From contig JAJYVS010000007.1 of the NCBI GenBank assembly GCA_021791895.1, positions 1 through 64,000 of the forward strand: a stretch of 64,000 nt of DNA. The letters run 5' to 3'. The position numbers and the translations under genes were made by a program. Each line of letters begins with the position of its first letter. Within the stretch, counting starts at the first letter, position 1. The notes under the pieces are model-generated. The model was not told the origin of the DNA. It saw only the letters and a list, made by a program, of their open reading frames with translations, and did no database searches. The DNA is from Actinomycetes bacterium. GTDB lineage: Bacteria > Actinomycetota > Acidimicrobiia > Acidimicrobiales > RAAP-2. This document shows positions 42,101-52,166 of this stretch, piece by piece.

Positions 42101-42663
42101 TGGCAGTCGTCGACGGCGATGAGGAGAGGGAGCTGGGCGTCGTTGAAGAGGATCCGCACCGCCCTGGCGGCGGCTTCGACCCCCGACGCGACCTGGGCCG
42201 GACTGAGGTCGGGCGCCGGTGCGTCGCCCGGGGAGCGGAGCGGCACCGGTGCCTGGCTGAACAGTTCGACCACCGGCTGCGGCCACTCCTTGGGCGGGGT
42301 GTCGCGGTCCTGGATGGCCGTGCCCCGCAGCCGGACCACGTAGAAGTCGCTGGCCCGGGCAACCCCCGCCTCGATCAGCGCGCTCTTGCCGACCCCGGGC
42401 TCGCCGCGCAGCACGACGGCGCTCGAGGTGCCGGCCCGGGCCTTCCACAAGATGTGGTCCAGGTGGGCGAGCTCACGGTTCCGGGCCACCAGGCCGGCGG
42501 CAAGCTCGACGCGGGGTTCGAGGTGATCCCGGCCGTAGGAGAGGGAGCCGGGATCGGGACGGGTTTGCGGGCGCGCCGCTTCGGGGCGTTCGCCCTCGGG
42601 CGACCGCTGTGACTGCCGCTCCGCGTCCGAGGGGAGCTCCGTGCTTCCCACACCTCGTCTCAT
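39115..42663 (-). CDS. Large AAA ATPase-SARP transcription regulator (BTAD domain at C-terminus)
   Basis: A 1182-residue regulator. An AAA/STAND-type ATPase begins at about 55 (LVARNRELAHLDHIL), with Walker A GEPGVGKS at 87-94 and a Walker B-like LLIAVDDCHLL. A long helical-repeat region follows. The last 240 residues are a SARP module: OmpR-like winged helix (ITLLGSFSVRRFGETV, then LVELLWPDAAPGVGTRRLRNVLWRVR) and a bacterial transcriptional activator domain (EALLLYRGELLPGD; EADPYEEHHYLRATELLARSG). Most large SARPs carry the DNA-binding part at the N-terminus, so the order is reversed here. It is the likely pathway-specific regulator of the polysaccharide/NRPS genes, by location only. ATG 42663. 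Confidence 0.88.
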   Translation of the reverse strand: MRRGVGSTELPSDAERQSQRSPEGERPEAARPQTRPDPGSLSYGRDHLEPRVELAAGLVARNRELAHLDHILWKARAGTSSAVVLRGEPGVGKSALIEAGVARASDFYVVRLRGTAIQDRDTPPKEWPQPVVELFSQAPVPLRSPGDAPAPDLSPAQVASGVEAAARAVRILFNDAQLPLLIAVDDCHLLPGWFPNVISQAVLGELGELPVALLLAWRDTPHMASPELTVPVPQHRLEGLNLTQANTLLFQQFGELPVESVMSALLGATGGNPSALIDACNRLGEEQLQGWRPLPEPLPLGQALVHAFGQRVASLAEDIRFALAAASAGRLPVSVLERALEDIGLSMEALRPAQKAGIVALRGERLDFAHPLVRASSFWAVPKELRLRAQAAISRAFSARGQIERSAFHAAQHTVRRDEAVARLFTQSARIALDRGDSVAAAHHEEMAADYGPTDDASARHLCRAASLWMSVGEVGRAQVCVQRASDFSVSEKVACEIVYQRARTRLAGEVSFALSSELRAAAARCESSSPHRAVLMLVDAVACQILLGTSDDSAEVAERAVRVARSVSSHAEALASAALGAADVFEGRPGTHQSIDLVTMVSLLIGQTQEFAASPQLALVIGSSLIHQGHLEPALRWAQWIEDCADTVGDRALVAVPALLRACVSLERGELSEAGRDAGAAADLAERCDQPTLAAQALGVQAEADAGHGSYDAAFEIAARLFGMTGEMGRGPRVRTLTMLANLELQRGRPSSAFAWLGAADDDAVPRVGMQAATPHHDTVRATLAPAAAEIMLLGRRRQHSAPFVDVVTKARSAGAVPTGWVEWVGGIAADDLTDAVELLANARDALASRPLLAARVEMAWGVRLGEAGQPEEAEGHLHAALSIFEPLGAQGWAALARRELALVPVAGQLLEESQRAEPASAGAPAMVVASPASRVEHPPWEITLLGSFSVRRFGETVSLPLSLAAQGLKIVALHEKIPVEELVELLWPDAAPGVGTRRLRNVLWRVRAASGELLERDDNFIRLAPDALTDVGQFRQLAERAIRRDTPSEEAARLAREALLLYRGELLPGDRYADWAAGYRESFARLHIQLLDLLLDEAIAHEHLQEALALLDRLIEADPYEEHHYLRATELLARSGNRRRALLMLDRAERMLADLGVAPSRSVLRARAALSPEEEPPSPA

Positions 42664-42807
42664 GGTCAGGTCGCAGGGAAGGGCGGCGGCCGCGCCCGGC
42701 CCCGACTCAGCGACGCCAAACGATCGATCTGACGACGTCCGTTTCCCCTGGTGAGGCGAGCCTATCCGGCCGAGGTCGCCCGACTGGGGGATCGGGCGGC
42801 CCGGGCC

Positions 42808-43606
42808 TCAGGGTCGACGGGCCGTGAACACCGAGAAGGCGAGCGGCGCCAGGTACCCGCCCTCGGTCCGGTGCGGCTCGACGTGAGCCTCCATCGTCCG
42901 GACCACCTCGGCTCGGCGCGCCTCGGGGACGCCGGCGAGCGCTCGGTCGTCGTCGCTGATGACCGCCTCCCGGGGGACGAGGACCTCAGCGCGGTAGGGG
43001 GTGCCCTCGACGCCGGTTTACCCGGCCGCGCCGAGGAGGGTGGCGACCCGCTCGGGATCGCAGAGGGAGAAGGGGCCGGCCGTCGGCGGGGTTCGCGGCG
43101 GTTCGGTGAGGAACCCGGCCAGCACCCCGGTCAGCCACCACGGGTTGTCTTCGACCCGCTGCCAGCACGAGAAGCCCAGCCGTCCCCCCGGCGCCAGCTG
43201 GGAGGCGATGTTGGCGAACGCCGCCACCGGGTCCTCGAAGAACATGACCCCGAACTGGCTGGCGGCCACGTCGAAGGGCGCTCCCGGAGCCCGGTCAACC
43301 TGGGCGTCACCGAGCGAGAAGGTGACCGAGGAGGTTTCGCTCCGGCGCTTGGCCAGGACGACCAGCGCATCGGAGAAGTCCAGCCCGACCACCCGGCCGG
43401 TCGGCCCGACCACGGTCGCGGCGGCGAGAGAGAGCCCCCCCGCAGCCGACGTCGAGCACCCGTTCGCCGGGGGCGAGGGCCAGGTGGTCGAGCAGCGGAC
43501 CGGCGGTGGCCGAGGTGAGCTGCTCCCGTGCCAACCAGACCGAGAGCCATCCTGGGTCGTTCCAGCGACGCCGCTGCTCGGCGTTGGGCCCGTTGCTTGG
43601 GGTCAC
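42808..43606 (-). pseudogene. SAM-dependent methyltransferase gene with a frameshift and an in-frame TAA
   Basis: GTG 43606 overlaps the ABC-ATPase stop (GTGA) and opens a class I methyltransferase (LAPGERVLDVGCGG). At a run of seven G on the coding strand (43435-43441) the frame is off by one; removing a single G restores LSLAAATVVGPTGRVVGLDFSD and gives exactly 266 codons to the stop at 42808. A second lesion, TAA at 43018-43020, lies after LLGAAG where related enzymes have an aromatic residue. Beyond it the frame continues in a protein-like manner to FSVFTARRP. As written it cannot make the full enzyme. Either it is decaying or the sequence has errors here. Confidence 0.75.
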
Positions 43607-44709
43607 CACCGGGGCCCATCGGCCGCCGCGTTCCCGGGTCCGGCGATCCGCTCCCCGGTCACGGCGTCGAAAAAGTGGACCGCTCGCTCGTCGATCCGCA
43701 GACGGATGGCCGCACCGATCGCCGGTCTCGGTTGGCTCAGCTCCTGGCGCACCACCACCCGGGACGAGCCGACCGTGGCGACCACGTGGACCTCGGAGCC
43801 GAGCAGCTCGACGATGCTGACCGAGGCGGCGACGCCGCCGCCGTCGGGGTCGATGGCCACGGCCTCGGGCCGGAACCCGGCGACCACCCGGCCCCCCGGG
43901 GACAGGGGCATCTGCTCGGGGATCGCCAGCGCGCCAGCCTCCATGCGCAGGGCGCGCGCGCCGTCGCCGCTGACCTCCCCGGCCAGCAGGTTCATGCCGG
44001 GGTTGCCGATGAACCCGGCGACGAAGACGTTGGCCGGCCACTCGTAGATCTCCTGGGGCCGGGCGACCTGCTGGAGCACGCCGGCGTTCATCACCGCGAT
44101 CCGATGCCCCATGGTCATTGCCTCGACCTGGTCGTGGGTCACGTACAGCGTGGTCGTGCCGAGACGCTGCTGGAGGGTGACGATGTCGGCCCGGGTCTGG
44201 GTGCGCAGCGTGGCGTCGAGGTTCGAGAGCGGTTCGTCCATCAAGAAGGCCTGCGGCGACCGCACGATGGCCCGGGCCAGCGCGACCCGTTGGCGCTGGC
44301 CGCCCGAGAGTTGTCCGGGTCGGCGGTCGAGGAACGAGCTGAGGCCGAGCGTCTCGGCGGTCTCGCGCACCATGCGCTCTCGCTCCGGGCGCTCGACGCC
44401 GCGCTGACGGAGCGGGAACTCGATGTTCTTCGCCACCGTCATGTGCGGATAGAGGGCGTAGGACTGGAAGACCATCGCGACGTCGCGGTCCTTCGGTTCG
44501 ACGTCGTTGACGATGCGGTCCCCGATCCAGATCGACCCGCTCGTCGCGTCCTCCAGACCGGCCACCATGCGCAGCGCCGTGGTCTTGCCGCACCCCGAGG
44601 GCCCGAGGAGCACCAGGAGCTCGCCGTCCTCCACCTCCAAGTTGAGGTCCTCGACCGCCACCGCCTGGTCGAAGTGCTTCGAGACGGCCTCGAACAAGAG
44701 ACGGGCCAC
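43603..44709 (-). CDS. Sugar ABC transporter ATP-binding protein (MalK/UgpC type)
   Basis: A 368-residue ABC ATPase with Walker A LLGPSGCGKTTALRM, signature LSGGQRQRVALARAI, Walker B AFLMDEPLSNLD, the H-loop YVTHDQVEAMTMGHR and a C-terminal TOBE/OB regulatory region. This length and layout match the MalK/UgpC/MsmX group that energises carbohydrate importers. No permease or binding-protein genes are in the window, so it may serve several importers encoded elsewhere. GTG 44709 has GGGGAG six bases upstream. Its stop overlaps the start of the broken methyltransferase gene. Confidence 0.93.
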   Translation of the reverse strand: MARLLFEAVSKHFDQAVAVEDLNLEVEDGELLVLLGPSGCGKTTALRMVAGLEDATSGSIWIGDRIVNDVEPKDRDVAMVFQSYALYPHMTVAKNIEFPLRQRGVERPERERMVRETAETLGLSSFLDRRPGQLSGGQRQRVALARAIVRSPQAFLMDEPLSNLDATLRTQTRADIVTLQQRLGTTTLYVTHDQVEAMTMGHRIAVMNAGVLQQVARPQEIYEWPANVFVAGFIGNPGMNLLAGEVSGDGARALRMEAGALAIPEQMPLSPGGRVVAGFRPEAVAIDPDGGGVAASVSIVELLGSEVHVVATVGSSRVVVRQELSQPRPAIGAAIRLRIDERAVHFFDAVTGERIAGPGNAAADGPRW

Positions 44710-44798
44710 GTCAGCTCCCCGGGTGCGCCGGTCCGAGGGGCCGGCTCACCTGGAGCCGTCGCGCCGAGTCAGCCCCGCCGACCGGTAGAGGTCCCGAG

Positions 44799-45000
44799 GT
44801 GAAGAGCCCGATCGACCCCGGTCGGGGGGGGCGCCCGGGACGTCGACGCGGGGTTCCTCGAGCTCATCGGATCCGCCGGGGCCGATCCGACGCCCGCACC
44901 GGCCGATCTCGAACCTCGCCACCGGGGCCGGATCGTAGTCTTCGACGACGTGGATCCGGGCTGGACGAGCCTGGTCAAGACGATGAAGGAGCACCGGTGA
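44799..45000 (+). pseudogene. Possible small gene remnant with frameshift before the HAD gene
   Basis: The plus-strand frame ending in TGA at 44998-45000 reads GFLELIGSAG, then GRIVVFDDVDPGWTSLVKTM, which looks protein-like but has no start codon until a near-terminal ATG. An upstream GTG (44799) is in another frame, and a run of eight G (44824-44831) lies between. Shifting one base there would join them into about 66 codons. The stop overlaps the HAD gene start (GTGA), as real genes here do. No family is recognised; this may be chance. Confidence 0.3.
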
Positions 45001-45794
45001 ATGACGAGCGCCGAGCGGGCCGGAACCCCGAGCTGGCGGGCACCTGGCTGGTCGACCTGGACGGCGTGGTCTGGTTGGCTGGCGAGCCCATCGACCGGGT
45101 CGGGGAGGCAGTGGCTCGCCTGCGCGAGCGCGGGGTCCGGGTCGTCTTCGCCACCAACAACTCGGCGCCGACCGTCGACGAGCTGGTGGCGCGGATGCGC
45201 CGCGCCGAGATCGCCGTCACGCCCGCGGATCTCCTCACCTCGGCCCAGGCGGCGGCGTCGTTGGTGTCGAGGGGTGACCGGGTCCTCGCGCTCGCCGACG
45301 GGGGCGCCCGCGAAGCGCTCGTCGAGCGGGGGGCCGAGTTGGTCGAAAACGGCCCGGTCGACGCGGTGGTCGTCGGGTGGACCCACGAGTTCACCTTCGA
45401 TCGCCTGGCCCAGGCGGCGACGGCCGTGCGCGAGGGGGCCCGGCTCATCGGGACCAACGAGGACCCGACCCACCCCACGCCCCGGGGCCTGCTCCCGGGG
45501 GCCGGGGCCTTGCTGGTGTCGGTCGAGGCGGCGTCGGGCCAACAGGCCGAGGTCGCCGGCAAGCCCCACCGTCCGATGATCGAGCTCGTCACCGCCCGCT
45601 GCGGGGAAGTGGCCGCGGTGGTCGGTGACCGGCCGTCGACCGACGGCCTGCTGGCCGGCCGGCTGGGGGCCCCCTTCGCCCTCGTGCTCTCGGGGGTCAC
45701 GGCGCCCGGCGATCGACCGGACCCGGCGCCCGACGTCGTCGCGGGCGACCTCTTCGAGCTGGTGGCACAGCTCACCGACGCCAAAGGGGCGTGA
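44997..45794 (+). CDS. HAD-superfamily phosphatase (NagD type)
   Basis: A 265-residue HAD phosphatase with a C2-type cap. Motif I is LVDLDGVVW, motif II FATNNSAPT, the motif III lysine lies in GKPHRPM and motif IV is VVGDRPSTDG (usual GDR.xTDI). It should dephosphorylate sugar or nucleotide phosphates; the NagD group lies next to tlyA/nadK in many actinobacteria. GTG 44997 forms a GTGA overlap with the open frame ending at 45000. The in-frame extension upstream is Arg-rich, non-protein-like and was left out. Confidence 0.88.
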   Translation: MNDERRAGRNPELAGTWLVDLDGVVWLAGEPIDRVGEAVARLRERGVRVVFATNNSAPTVDELVARMRRAEIAVTPADLLTSAQAAASLVSRGDRVLALADGGAREALVERGAELVENGPVDAVVVGWTHEFTFDRLAQAATAVREGARLIGTNEDPTHPTPRGLLPGAGALLVSVEAASGQQAEVAGKPHRPMIELVTARCGEVAAVVGDRPSTDGLLAGRLGAPFALVLSGVTAPGDRPDPAPDVVAGDLFELVAQLTDAKGA

Positions 45795-45818
45795 GTCGGT
45801 CCGCCGGCCTCCGGACAC

Positions 45819-45824
45819 TACGGT
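45819..45824 (+). promoter_or_regulatory. TACGGT -10 box (leaderless promoter)
   Basis: TACGGT ends seven bases before GTG 45832, with no ribosome binding site between. It would drive the hypothetical-tlyA-nadK-recN operon. Confidence 0.5.
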
Positions 45825-45831
45825 TGCAGGC

Positions 45832-46476
45832 GTGACTAACAGCGAGAGCTGGCGTCGCCTCCTCGACGCCGGGGCAGCGGTGGGCGAGATCACGCTCACG
45901 AAGGCCAACGAGATCGCCAAGGGTCTGATGGCCGAGGAGCCGACGGCACGTGATCAGGCATGGCGCGACCTCGACGACCTGGGCCGGTTCGGGTTCAAGA
46001 TGGGCGAGCAGCTGGCCGATCTGGCCCGGTCCCAGGTGCGGGGGCGCCTGCGCGACCTCGATGCCCTGGACCAGCTCATCGACCTGGTCGGCGGGCTCTT
46101 CTCGTCGTCGTCAAGAGGGGAGGAGTCGCCCGAGGAGGCAGCCGGCCCCGAGGTGCTGCACCCCGGCGGGGGGCTGCGGGTCGAACCGGTACCCGCGCCC
46201 GACAGGCCCGAGCCGAGCGGCGAAACGACGGCGATCGAGATCAAGAACAAGATGAACAAGAAGGACAAGAAGAAAGGGAAGGGCAAGAAGAAGGCCCGTG
46301 GGCAGGACCAGGCGGTCCGGACCACCTCGAAGGAGGGCCGCGCCAAGAAGCCGAAGGGAACCGCCGAGCGTCAGGGCTCCAAGAAGGGCAAGCAGCGGCA
46401 CGAGGGCTCCCGTGACGCCGATGTCGACCGGGTGCTGACCCTGACCAGGCTCACCCACCCGACGGAGCCTCTCTGA
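45832..46476 (+). CDS. Hypothetical protein with phasin-like N-terminus and Lys-rich tail
   Basis: A 214-residue protein. Residues 1-95 are a helical segment (LLDAGAAVGEITLTKANEIA; DLDDLGRFGFKMGEQLADLA) reminiscent of small actinobacterial coiled or phasin-like proteins that precede tlyA. Residues 135-205 form a highly basic tail of Lys clusters (KNKMNKKDKKKGKGKKK), locally lowering the GC content. The tail would bind nucleic acid or polyphosphate. The start is GTG 45832, with a TANNNT box directly upstream. The stop overlaps the CTG start of tlyA. Function unknown. Confidence 0.75.
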   Translation: MTNSESWRRLLDAGAAVGEITLTKANEIAKGLMAEEPTARDQAWRDLDDLGRFGFKMGEQLADLARSQVRGRLRDLDALDQLIDLVGGLFSSSSRGEESPEEAAGPEVLHPGGGLRVEPVPAPDRPEPSGETTAIEIKNKMNKKDKKKGKGKKKARGQDQAVRTTSKEGRAKKPKGTAERQGSKKGKQRHEGSRDADVDRVLTLTRLTHPTEPL

Positions 46477-47294
46477 GCGCCACCCGGCGACGGCTCGACG
46501 TCGAGCTGGTTCGTCGGGGTCTGTTCGCCTCCCGGGAGCAGGCCTCCCTCGCCGTCGCCTCCGGCCGGGTGTTGGTGGCCGGGGCCCATGCCGACAAACC
46601 CTCGCGCCTCGTCGCCTCGTCCGAGCCGATCGGCGTCACCGGCCCGCCACCCCGCTTCGTCTCCCGGGCCGGGGAGAAGCTGGACGCCGCGATCGACCGC
46701 TTCGCGGTAGTGGTGTCGGAGAGGCGGGCCCTCGACGCCGGGGCCTCCACCGGCGGCTTCGTCGACTGTCTCCTCCAGCGGGGTGCGTCGAGCGTCGTGG
46801 CGGTCGACGTGGGCCGGGGTCAGCTCGATCCGAGGATCCGGGGCGATCGCCGGGTGGTCGTGCTCGAAGGGAGGAACGTGCGCTCGCTCGAGCCGGCCGA
46901 TCTCGGTGCCGCAGGAGCGGTCGACGTGCTGACGGCCGACCTGTCGTTCATCTCGCTGCGGACAGTCGCCGACCGGTTGGTGCGGCTCACGGTCGCCGGA
47001 GGCGACCTGCTCCTCTTGGTCAAGCCCCAGTTCGAGGTGGGAAGGGTGGAGGCCTCCCGCGCCAAGGGGGTGATCGTCGACCCCGAGCTGTGGCGCCGGG
47101 CCGTCTCGGGGGTCGCTTCAGCGATGGCCGCCGCCGGAACCGGCATCATGGGGGTGATGGCCTCGCCGATCCGAGGAGCAGCCGGGAACGTCGAGTTCCT
47201 GTTGCACGCCCGCGTGGGGGCGCCCCACCCCGCGGGCGCGACCGTCGCGGCGTGGTTGGACGACGCGGTGGTGTCGGGCGCCACGATCGGCTGA
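46473..47294 (+). CDS. tlyA: TlyA family rRNA 2'-O-methyltransferase, probable CTG start
   Basis: A 273-residue TlyA homologue: an N-terminal S4 RNA-binding domain (RLDVELVRRGLFASREQA; ASGRVLV) followed by an FtsJ-like SAM methyltransferase (FVSRAGEKLDAAI; ALDAGASTGGFVDCLL; DLSFISLR; VKPQFEVG). It methylates ribose 2'-OH in 16S and 23S rRNA, which affects capreomycin-type drug sensitivity. No ATG, GTG or TTG exists in frame between a stop at 46413 and GTG 46569, and starting at 46569 would delete most of the S4 domain. CTG 46473 has GGAG five bases upstream and overlaps the previous stop as CTGA, so it is the best start. Confidence 0.9.
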   Translation: MSATRRRLDVELVRRGLFASREQASLAVASGRVLVAGAHADKPSRLVASSEPIGVTGPPPRFVSRAGEKLDAAIDRFAVVVSERRALDAGASTGGFVDCLLQRGASSVVAVDVGRGQLDPRIRGDRRVVVLEGRNVRSLEPADLGAAGAVDVLTADLSFISLRTVADRLVRLTVAGGDLLLLVKPQFEVGRVEASRAKGVIVDPELWRRAVSGVASAMAAAGTGIMGVMASPIRGAAGNVEFLLHARVGAPHPAGATVAAWLDDAVVSGATIG

Positions 47295-47297
47295 GCC

Positions 47298-48212
47298 ATG
47301 GCGACCGTCGCGATCCTGGCCAATCCCGCCAACCAGGCCGCCACGCGGCTCGCCGCCGAGACGGCCGACTGGCTGGGGCCGAGGGGCCATCGGGTGCGAA
47401 CCCTGCTCCTCGAGGTCCCCGACCGGGTGCGGGAGGATCAGCGCACCAAGGAGTTGACCGAGGTGCACCTCGAAGGGGTCGACCTCGCCGTCAGCCTGGG
47501 CGGGGACGGCACCTTCCTGCGCATGATCCCGCTGGCCCACGCGGCTGGGGTTCCCATCCTCGGGGTCAACTTCGGGCATCTCGGCTACCTCCTCCAGGTC
47601 GCGCCGGGGGACCTCCAACGGGCCATCGAGCGGGCGCTCGCTGGCGACGCGGTCGTCGAAGAGCGTGCGGTGCTCACGATCACGAGCGACGGTGGCCAGA
47701 TCCCGGTGGACGAACGCAACCCGTCGGCGGTCCTAGCCGAGGGGCCCGAGGACGTCGTCCGACACTGGTTGGCGCTCAACGAGGTCGTGGTGGAACGCAC
47801 CTACCCCGGGCACACGGTTCGCTTCGGCACCGAGATCGACGGCCAGCCGTTCCTTAGCTACGTCGCCGACGGCGTGCTGGTGGCCACCCCGACCGGCTCG
47901 ACCGCGTACAACCTCTCGGCCGGCGGTCCAGTCCTCTCGCCGACGCTGCGATCCCTCGTCGTCACGCCGATCGCCCCCCATCTCGGGTTCGATCGGAGCG
48001 TGGTCCTCGATGTCGGCCAGGCTGTCACCATCACCATCAGGGGCATCCGACCGGCTCTGGTGGTGATCGACGGGCGCGCCGTCTCCCGGATCCCACCCGG
48101 CTCGGCGATCACCTGCCGTGCCGCCCCCGAACCGATCCGCTTCGTCTCGCTCGCCCGCCAAGGGTTCGGCGCCCTTCTTCGAGACACCCTCGCCGCCGAG
48201 CGCGACCGGTAG
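47298..48212 (+). CDS. nadK: NAD kinase
   Basis: A 304-residue ATP-NAD kinase: SLGGDGTFLRMIPLA holds the catalytic Asp, NEVVVER and the glycine-rich DGVLVATPTGSTAYNLSAGGP form the NAD site. It phosphorylates NAD to NADP in the cytoplasm. ATG 47298 is three bases past the tlyA stop, in the conserved tlyA-nadK-recN operon. Length and motifs are normal. Confidence 0.95.
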   Translation: MATVAILANPANQAATRLAAETADWLGPRGHRVRTLLLEVPDRVREDQRTKELTEVHLEGVDLAVSLGGDGTFLRMIPLAHAAGVPILGVNFGHLGYLLQVAPGDLQRAIERALAGDAVVEERAVLTITSDGGQIPVDERNPSAVLAEGPEDVVRHWLALNEVVVERTYPGHTVRFGTEIDGQPFLSYVADGVLVATPTGSTAYNLSAGGPVLSPTLRSLVVTPIAPHLGFDRSVVLDVGQAVTITIRGIRPALVVIDGRAVSRIPPGSAITCRAAPEPIRFVSLARQGFGALLRDTLAAERDR

Positions 48213-48218
48213 CGCCAC

Positions 48219-51570
<3,352 letters not shown>

Positions 51571-51581
51571 GGGGCGCGGCG

Positions 51582-52166
51582 ATGGCCCGTCCGCCCGACC
51601 CCGGGTCCGGATTCGTCCGCTCGAGCGCCGACGTCGTCTGGCAGGGCCGCCGCCTGGCGATGGAGCGGGCCACCTACACCAGTCCCGACGGCGAGACCTT
51701 CTCGCGCGAGTTCACCCGGCACCCCGGCGCGGTCGGGATCATCGCCGTCGACGACGACGGCACGGTCACTCTGGTGCGCCAGTTCCGCGCCCCGATGGGG
51801 AGGAGCATGCTCGAGATGCCTGCGGGGACCTGCGACGTGGCGGGGGAGGACCCGCTCGAGACCGCCCGCCGGGAGCTGGCCGAGGAGGCCGGGCTGGTCG
51901 CGTCGACCTGGCGCAGGCTGGCCCCGCTCCCGGTCTCGCCCGGGGTGAGCGACCAGGTGACCACGGTGTACCTGGCCACCGGGCTCGGCACCTGTGCCAC
52001 CGAACGCGAGGGTCCCGAGGAGCGGGCCATGACCTTGGAACGGGTCCCCCTCGATGCGGTGGTGGCACTGGCGGCGGGCGGGGAGCTGATCGACGCCCCG
52101 ACCCTGGCCGGGGTGGCGCTCGCCCTGGCGGCCCTCGCCGATGGGGATCCGAAGCGAGGTCGATGA
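51582..52166 (+). CDS. NUDIX hydrolase (ADP-ribose pyrophosphatase-like)
   Basis: A 194-residue NUDIX protein. PAGTCDVAGEDPLETARREL followed by AEEAGL is the NUDIX box in the one-residue-longer form seen in actinobacterial ADP-ribose pyrophosphatases beside pyrG and xerD. HPGAVGIIAVDDDG and VRQFRAPM supply the substrate strand. It probably hydrolyses ADP-ribose to AMP and ribose-5-phosphate. ATG 51582 is 11 bases after pyrG, and the gene's end overlaps the recombinase start. Confidence 0.9.
   Translation: MARPPDPGSGFVRSSADVVWQGRRLAMERATYTSPDGETFSREFTRHPGAVGIIAVDDDGTVTLVRQFRAPMGRSMLEMPAGTCDVAGEDPLETARRELAEEAGLVASTWRRLAPLPVSPGVSDQVTTVYLATGLGTCATEREGPEERAMTLERVPLDAVVALAAGGELIDAPTLAGVALALAALADGDPKRGR

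Noticed and set aside
14982-43020. Idea that TAA is recoded as Tyr in this organism
   Set aside because: The protease gene ends with TAA exactly where an antisense gene ends, reading through it gives nothing protein-like, and only two internal TAA codons were seen. Mutation or sequence error is simpler.
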